Shown in pieces: positions 39,110 through 42,170 of a stretch of 42,170 nt of DNA. Made by a program: the position numbers and the translations under genes. Under the pieces are notes generated by a model that was not told the DNA's origin, searched no databases, and saw only the letters and a list, made by a program, of their open reading frames with translations. Position 1 is the first letter of the stretch. Each line of letters opens with the position of its first letter. The stretch is from SIG447 sp045577075 (GTDB lineage: Bacteria; Bacillota; Clostridia; UMGS1883; UMGS1540). The stretch is from contig JAZNHR010000024.1 in NCBI GenBank assembly GCA_045577075.1, forward strand, positions 1 through 42,170, read 5' to 3'.

Positions 39110-41119
39110 ATGAGAATTGCACTTGCAGGCAATCCAAACAGCGGTAAAACCACAATGTACAATGCGCTTACCGGCAGAAACGAAAAGGTCGGTAACTGGG
39201 CAGGCGTAACCGTGGAAAAGAAAACACACCCCATTAAAAAGGCGGTTTATGACGGGGGAGAAGACCTTGTGGCCGTTGACCTTCCCGGCGCGTATTCCAT
39301 GTCTCCCTTCACAAGCGAAGAGAGTATTACAAGCGCATACGTAAGAGAAGAAAATCCGGATGCCATTATTAACATCGTAGACGGCACAAACCTCGGCCGC
39401 AGTCTGTTCTTTACCACACAGCTTTTAGAGCTGGGTGTGCCGGTTGTAGTGGCGCTGAATAAGACGGACATTAACGAAAAGAAGGAAACAAAAATCAACA
39501 TCGCAGCTCTGTCGGAAAAACTAGGCTGTCCCGTTTTTGAAACGGTTTCCACAAGCGGGAAAGGCATTCGTGAAGTGGTAGAAGCTGCCGTCTCTCTTTG
39601 CGGCAAGGGACAAAAAGCCCCCTTTATGCAAGGTGACATTGATCTTACCAGCAAAAAGGCTGTGGAAGAAGCGGACAGAAATCGATTTGCGTTTGTCAAT
39701 CAAATCGTTTCCCAGGTTGAAACCCGTAAGGTGCTTACAAAGAAAAAGAATTCCCAGGATAAAATTGATGCGGTGCTGACCAATAAGTGGCTCGGTATTC
39801 CGATTTTTGCCGCCATTATGTTCCTGGTGTTTCAGATTTCCCAAGCCTGGCTCGGCCCCTTTATTGCCGATTCCCTCGTGGCAGTTCTCGAAACCTTCCA
39901 AAGCTACGTAGGCAGTTTCTTCGAGGAAGCAAATCCCCTCCTGACCGCACTTCTTATTGACGGCATCTTAGGCGGCGTGATTGCTGTGATCGGCTTTTTA
40001 CCCCTTGTTATGGTGATGTATTTTCTCATTGCCCTTTTGGAAGATTGCGGCTATATGGCAAGGGTTTCCGTTGTGCTTGACCCTATTTTCAAAAAGGTTG
40101 GCCTTTCCGGTAAATCCGTCATTCCCTTTGTAATCGGTACGGGCTGTGCCATTCCCGGGATTATGGCGTGCCGCACAATCCGCTCGGAGCGGGAAAGAAG
40201 AAGCACGGCGTTGCTTACGCCCTTTATGCCCTGCGGCGCAAAGCTTCCTGTTATTGCCCTTTTTGCAGGTGCGTTCTTTGAAGACGCCGCTTATGTTGGA
40301 ACGCTGATGTATTTTGTAGGCATTCTGCTTATTTTCCTTTGTGCCCTTTTAATCAATAAGATTACCGGCTATAAGGCAAGAAAATCCTTCTTTATTATTG
40401 AACTGCCCGAATACAAGGCACCGAGCTTTGGCCGTGCATTCAAATCCATGTGCAGCCGTGGCCAGAGCTATATCGTAAAGGCGGCTACAATTATTCTTCT
40501 TTGTAATACCGCCGTGCAGATTATGCAGACCTTTGACTGGAGTTTTGCTGTGGCAGAAAGCGCAGACAGTTCTATCCTTGCATCGGTCGCAGGCCCCTTC
40601 TCGTATCTCCTGATTCCCATTGTGGGCGTTTTATCCTGGCAATTGGCGGCTGCTGCCATTACCGGATTTATTGCAAAGGAGAACGTTGTAGGTACACTTG
40701 CGGTTTGCTTTGCAGGTCTTGAAAATCTGATTGATACCGAGGAACTTGCCCTTATGGAAGGCGCAGGGGCAGAGGTGGCCACCGTGTTTGCCATTACAAA
40801 GGTAGCGGCCCTTGCGTATCTCATGTTTAACCTCTTCACACCGCCCTGCTTTGCGGCGATTGGTGCTATGAACTCGGAAATGAAGAGTGCAAAATGGCTC
40901 TGGGGCGGAATCGCACTCCAGATGGGTGTGGGCTTTACAGTCGGTTTCCTCGTATACCAGATTGGTACGCTTATCACAACCGGTACTTTAGGCGCAGGCT
41001 TTATCCCCGGTCTTATCGCAGTTGCTACCATGGCAACAATTGTCATCGCTTTGTGTGCACGGTCGGGGCAAAAACTGAAGGCAGACTATGATCTTCGGAA
41101 TTGTTCCGCAACACTGTAA
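39110..41119 (+). CDS. feoB: Ferrous iron transporter FeoB
   Basis: This 669-residue transporter imports Fe2+. A cytoplasmic G domain starts with GNPNSGKT (7-14) and has DLPGAY and NKTD motifs. A helical GDI-like region follows, then about eight membrane helices in two gate halves with GTGCAIPG and a conserved Cys in each. It is the compact FeoB form without a fused FeoA or C-terminal domain. AAGGAGG precedes the ATG. Between feoA and feoB lie a terminator-like hairpin and an operator-like site, so it may be controlled separately. Confidence 0.97.
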   Translation: MRIALAGNPNSGKTTMYNALTGRNEKVGNWAGVTVEKKTHPIKKAVYDGGEDLVAVDLPGAYSMSPFTSEESITSAYVREENPDAIINIVDGTNLGRSLFFTTQLLELGVPVVVALNKTDINEKKETKINIAALSEKLGCPVFETVSTSGKGIREVVEAAVSLCGKGQKAPFMQGDIDLTSKKAVEEADRNRFAFVNQIVSQVETRKVLTKKKNSQDKIDAVLTNKWLGIPIFAAIMFLVFQISQAWLGPFIADSLVAVLETFQSYVGSFFEEANPLLTALLIDGILGGVIAVIGFLPLVMVMYFLIALLEDCGYMARVSVVLDPIFKKVGLSGKSVIPFVIGTGCAIPGIMACRTIRSERERRSTALLTPFMPCGAKLPVIALFAGAFFEDAAYVGTLMYFVGILLIFLCALLINKITGYKARKSFFIIELPEYKAPSFGRAFKSMCSRGQSYIVKAATIILLCNTAVQIMQTFDWSFAVAESADSSILASVAGPFSYLLIPIVGVLSWQLAAAAITGFIAKENVVGTLAVCFAGLENLIDTEELALMEGAGAEVATVFAITKVAALAYLMFNLFTPPCFAAIGAMNSEMKSAKWLWGGIALQMGVGFTVGFLVYQIGTLITTGTLGAGFIPGLIAVATMATIVIALCARSGQKLKADYDLRNCSATL

Positions 41120-41132
41120 AAGGAGGAACTTT

Positions 41133-41282
41133 ATGGCAGATTATATTATCATTGCAGTTTTGCTTATTATTGTAGGACTTGCCGGTTATTCTATTTATCG
41201 CGCAAAGAAAAGCGGCAAAAAATGCATTGGTTGCCCGGATAGTGGCACTTGCCAAGGAAAATGCTGCGGCCCAGATAAATAG
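41133..41282 (+). CDS. FeoB-associated Cys-rich membrane protein
   Basis: This 49-residue protein has one membrane helix (about 4-22), a short basic stretch (YRAKKSGKK) and a Cys-rich tail, CIGCPDSGTCQGKCC. This is the small Feo partner seen after feoB in many Clostridia and sometimes called FeoC-like, although it is not related to FeoC of Proteobacteria. The five Cys could bind iron or a cluster. AAAGGAGG precedes the ATG, and the start is 13 bp after feoB. A terminator follows. Confidence 0.92.
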   Translation: MADYIIIAVLLIIVGLAGYSIYRAKKSGKKCIGCPDSGTCQGKCCGPDK

Positions 41283-41291
41283 ACTTTATAC

Positions 41292-41323
41292 GCGGTGCGC
41301 AAAATGCGTACCGCTTTTCCTTT
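41292..41323 (+). terminator. Terminator of the feo locus
   Basis: GCGGTGCGCA pairs with TGCGTACCGC (one G-T pair) around a 3-nt loop, followed by TTTTCCTTTT. Confidence 0.9.
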
Positions 41324-41343
41324 TATAAAATATTGAAAATTCG

Positions 41344-41372
41344 TTTACAGAAAAAATGGAATGTGCTATAAT
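41344..41372 (+). promoter_or_regulatory. Promoter of the lipoprotein gene
   Basis: TTTACA (41344-41349), a 17-bp spacer and TATAAT (41367-41372) preceded by TGC (extended -10) lie 30 bp before the start codon. Confidence 0.82.
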
Positions 41373-41402
41373 GAAAGTATCGATTTTTTTGGAGGGAGTT
41401 TC

Positions 41403-42068
41403 ATGAAAAAAGTACTTTATTTCGGTCTTGTGCTTTGCACATTGTGTTTATCTGCCTGTGGCATAGGTGGGGAGAAGGGCGAAAATCAGCCGACGACAGC
41501 GACAGAGACGCCCGTGGCAACTGCCACCCCTGCACCTTCGGTGTCCCTTCCCATAGAGGGGGAAATGCGTCTTACGTTTCAAAGGGATATGGGAAACAGT
41601 TATACCGATTTAATCATTCACCCGGACGGCACCTTCCGCGGTATTTTCTTTAACGAAAATGCGGGGGAAAGCGGCGTGGCGGCAGAAGGCACGGAATTTG
41701 CGGGATGGGAATATGAGGGGACAGAATACCTTTGTATTTTTTCCGGTACGTTTAAAAACATCGAAAAGAAAAACGAATATACCTACGCCTTGGAGCTGGC
41801 AGACCTTGAAACAGAAGAGCCGGCAGGCAAGGAGTGGATTGATGACGGGCAATTTGCAGTGCGGTATGTTGCGGTCGCACCGCCGGGCATGGAAAATGGG
41901 GATACCCTTCTGCTTTATACGCCCAAGGCCCCTATCAAGGAACTTCCTGAAAGCTTTTTGTATTCCTGGCCCGGCAAAGAGAACGAGACCATGAAAACCG
42001 AAGGCGTTCTCGGCATGTACGGCGTGTATAACGAAAAAACGGGACAGGGCTATTTCAAAGCAGAATAG
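41403..42068 (+). CDS. Secreted lipoprotein of unknown function
   Basis: This 221-residue protein has a signal peptide of type II: KK at the start, a hydrophobic core, and a lipobox LSAC with the modified Cys at about residue 19. A Thr/Ala/Pro-rich linker (TATETPVATATPAPS) follows, then a globular beta-rich domain with RLTFQRDMGNSYTDLIIHPDGTFRG. I do not recognise the family. GGAGG precedes the ATG at 41403. The NrdG-like gene starts 13 bp after it, but a functional link is doubtful. Confidence 0.8.
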   Translation: MKKVLYFGLVLCTLCLSACGIGGEKGENQPTTATETPVATATPAPSVSLPIEGEMRLTFQRDMGNSYTDLIIHPDGTFRGIFFNENAGESGVAAEGTEFAGWEYEGTEYLCIFSGTFKNIEKKNEYTYALELADLETEEPAGKEWIDDGQFAVRYVAVAPPGMENGDTLLLYTPKAPIKELPESFLYSWPGKENETMKTEGVLGMYGVYNEKTGQGYFKAE

Positions 42069-42081
42069 GGCGAGGATTTTT

Positions 42082-42170
42082 ATGAAACTGTACGGCTTAC
42101 AAAAATTAACACTTTTAGACTTTCCGGGCCATACGGCTTGCACCGTGTTTACGGGCGGCTGTAATTTTCG
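42082..42170 (+). CDS. nrdG: Radical SAM activating protein, NrdG-like (3' end outside window)
   Basis: Only the first 29 codons and part of the next are present. KLYGLQKLTLLDFPGHTACT and VFTGGCNF match the start of Clostridia anaerobic ribonucleoside-triphosphate reductase activases, with the first Cys of the SAM-cluster motif in GGCNF. GAGG precedes the ATG. The nrdD partner is not visible. Other short radical SAM activases begin similarly, so the gene symbol is probable rather than certain. Confidence 0.7.
   Translation, partial: MKLYGLQKLTLLDFPGHTACTVFTGGCNF

Overview
The window looks like a chromosomal segment of a strictly anaerobic, probably spore-forming Clostridia member (Bacillota). 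The evidence is a SCIFF ranthipeptide with its maturase, two [FeFe] hydrogenases, a CwlD-type spore-cortex amidase, a SpoVD-like PASTA penicillin-binding protein, a meso-diaminopimelate type MurE (DNPR motif), and a dense set of TTGACA/TATAAT-like promoters with AGGAGG ribosome binding sites. TTG and GTG starts are common. I see no rRNA, tRNA, CRISPR array or intact transposon. There is one dead IS3-family element and one four-helix-bundle (S23-type) gene between direct repeats.

Layout. 1-2.5 kb (minus): SCIFF peptide, an attenuator-like hairpin, its radical SAM maturase, then a PLP-dependent Orn/Lys/Arg decarboxylase-fold protein that runs off the left edge. 2.6-7.1 kb (minus): a four-gene hydrogenase operon (NuoE-like ferredoxin, PAS-containing sensory hydrogenase, SpoIIE-type phosphatase, group B-like hydrogenase). 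7.2-8.3 kb: yhbY (minus) and cysE (plus). 8.4-12 kb (plus): rpmH-rnpA-yidD-yidC-jag-mnmE, not attached to dnaA, mnmG or rsmG here. 12-15 kb: a HAD-GtrA fusion, a GH28 enzyme and a coiled-coil protein. 15.1-15.7 kb: the IS3 remnant. 15.8-29.2 kb (minus): the division and cell wall cluster mraZ-rsmH-ftsL-pbp-murE-murF-mraY-ftsW-murG-murA-ftsQ-ftsZ, with four 10-bp-spaced MraZ boxes at its promoter and without murD, murC, murB or ftsA. 29.4-35.3 kb (plus): htrA, alaS, a HIT protein, the S23-type element, cwlD and a small DUF2508-like protein. 35.3-41.3 kb: metal homeostasis, with a DtxR-type regulator, copA carrying a fused CopZ-like domain, csoR, feoA, feoB and a small Cys-rich Feo protein. 41.4-42.2 kb: a lipoprotein and the start of an NrdG-like radical SAM activase.

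How the parts connect. The division cluster supplies cytoplasmic and membrane steps of peptidoglycan synthesis together with FtsZ, FtsQ, FtsL and FtsW, and is probably autoregulated by MraZ. CsoR probably controls copper export from a textbook palindrome. The DtxR-like protein has the Cys-x-x-Glu-His metal site of iron sensors, and a shared GTTAG-N6-CTAAT motif lies before both feoA and feoB. The hydrogenase operon pairs a probable H2 or redox sensor with a phosphatase, which suggests a signalling module whose target lies outside the window.
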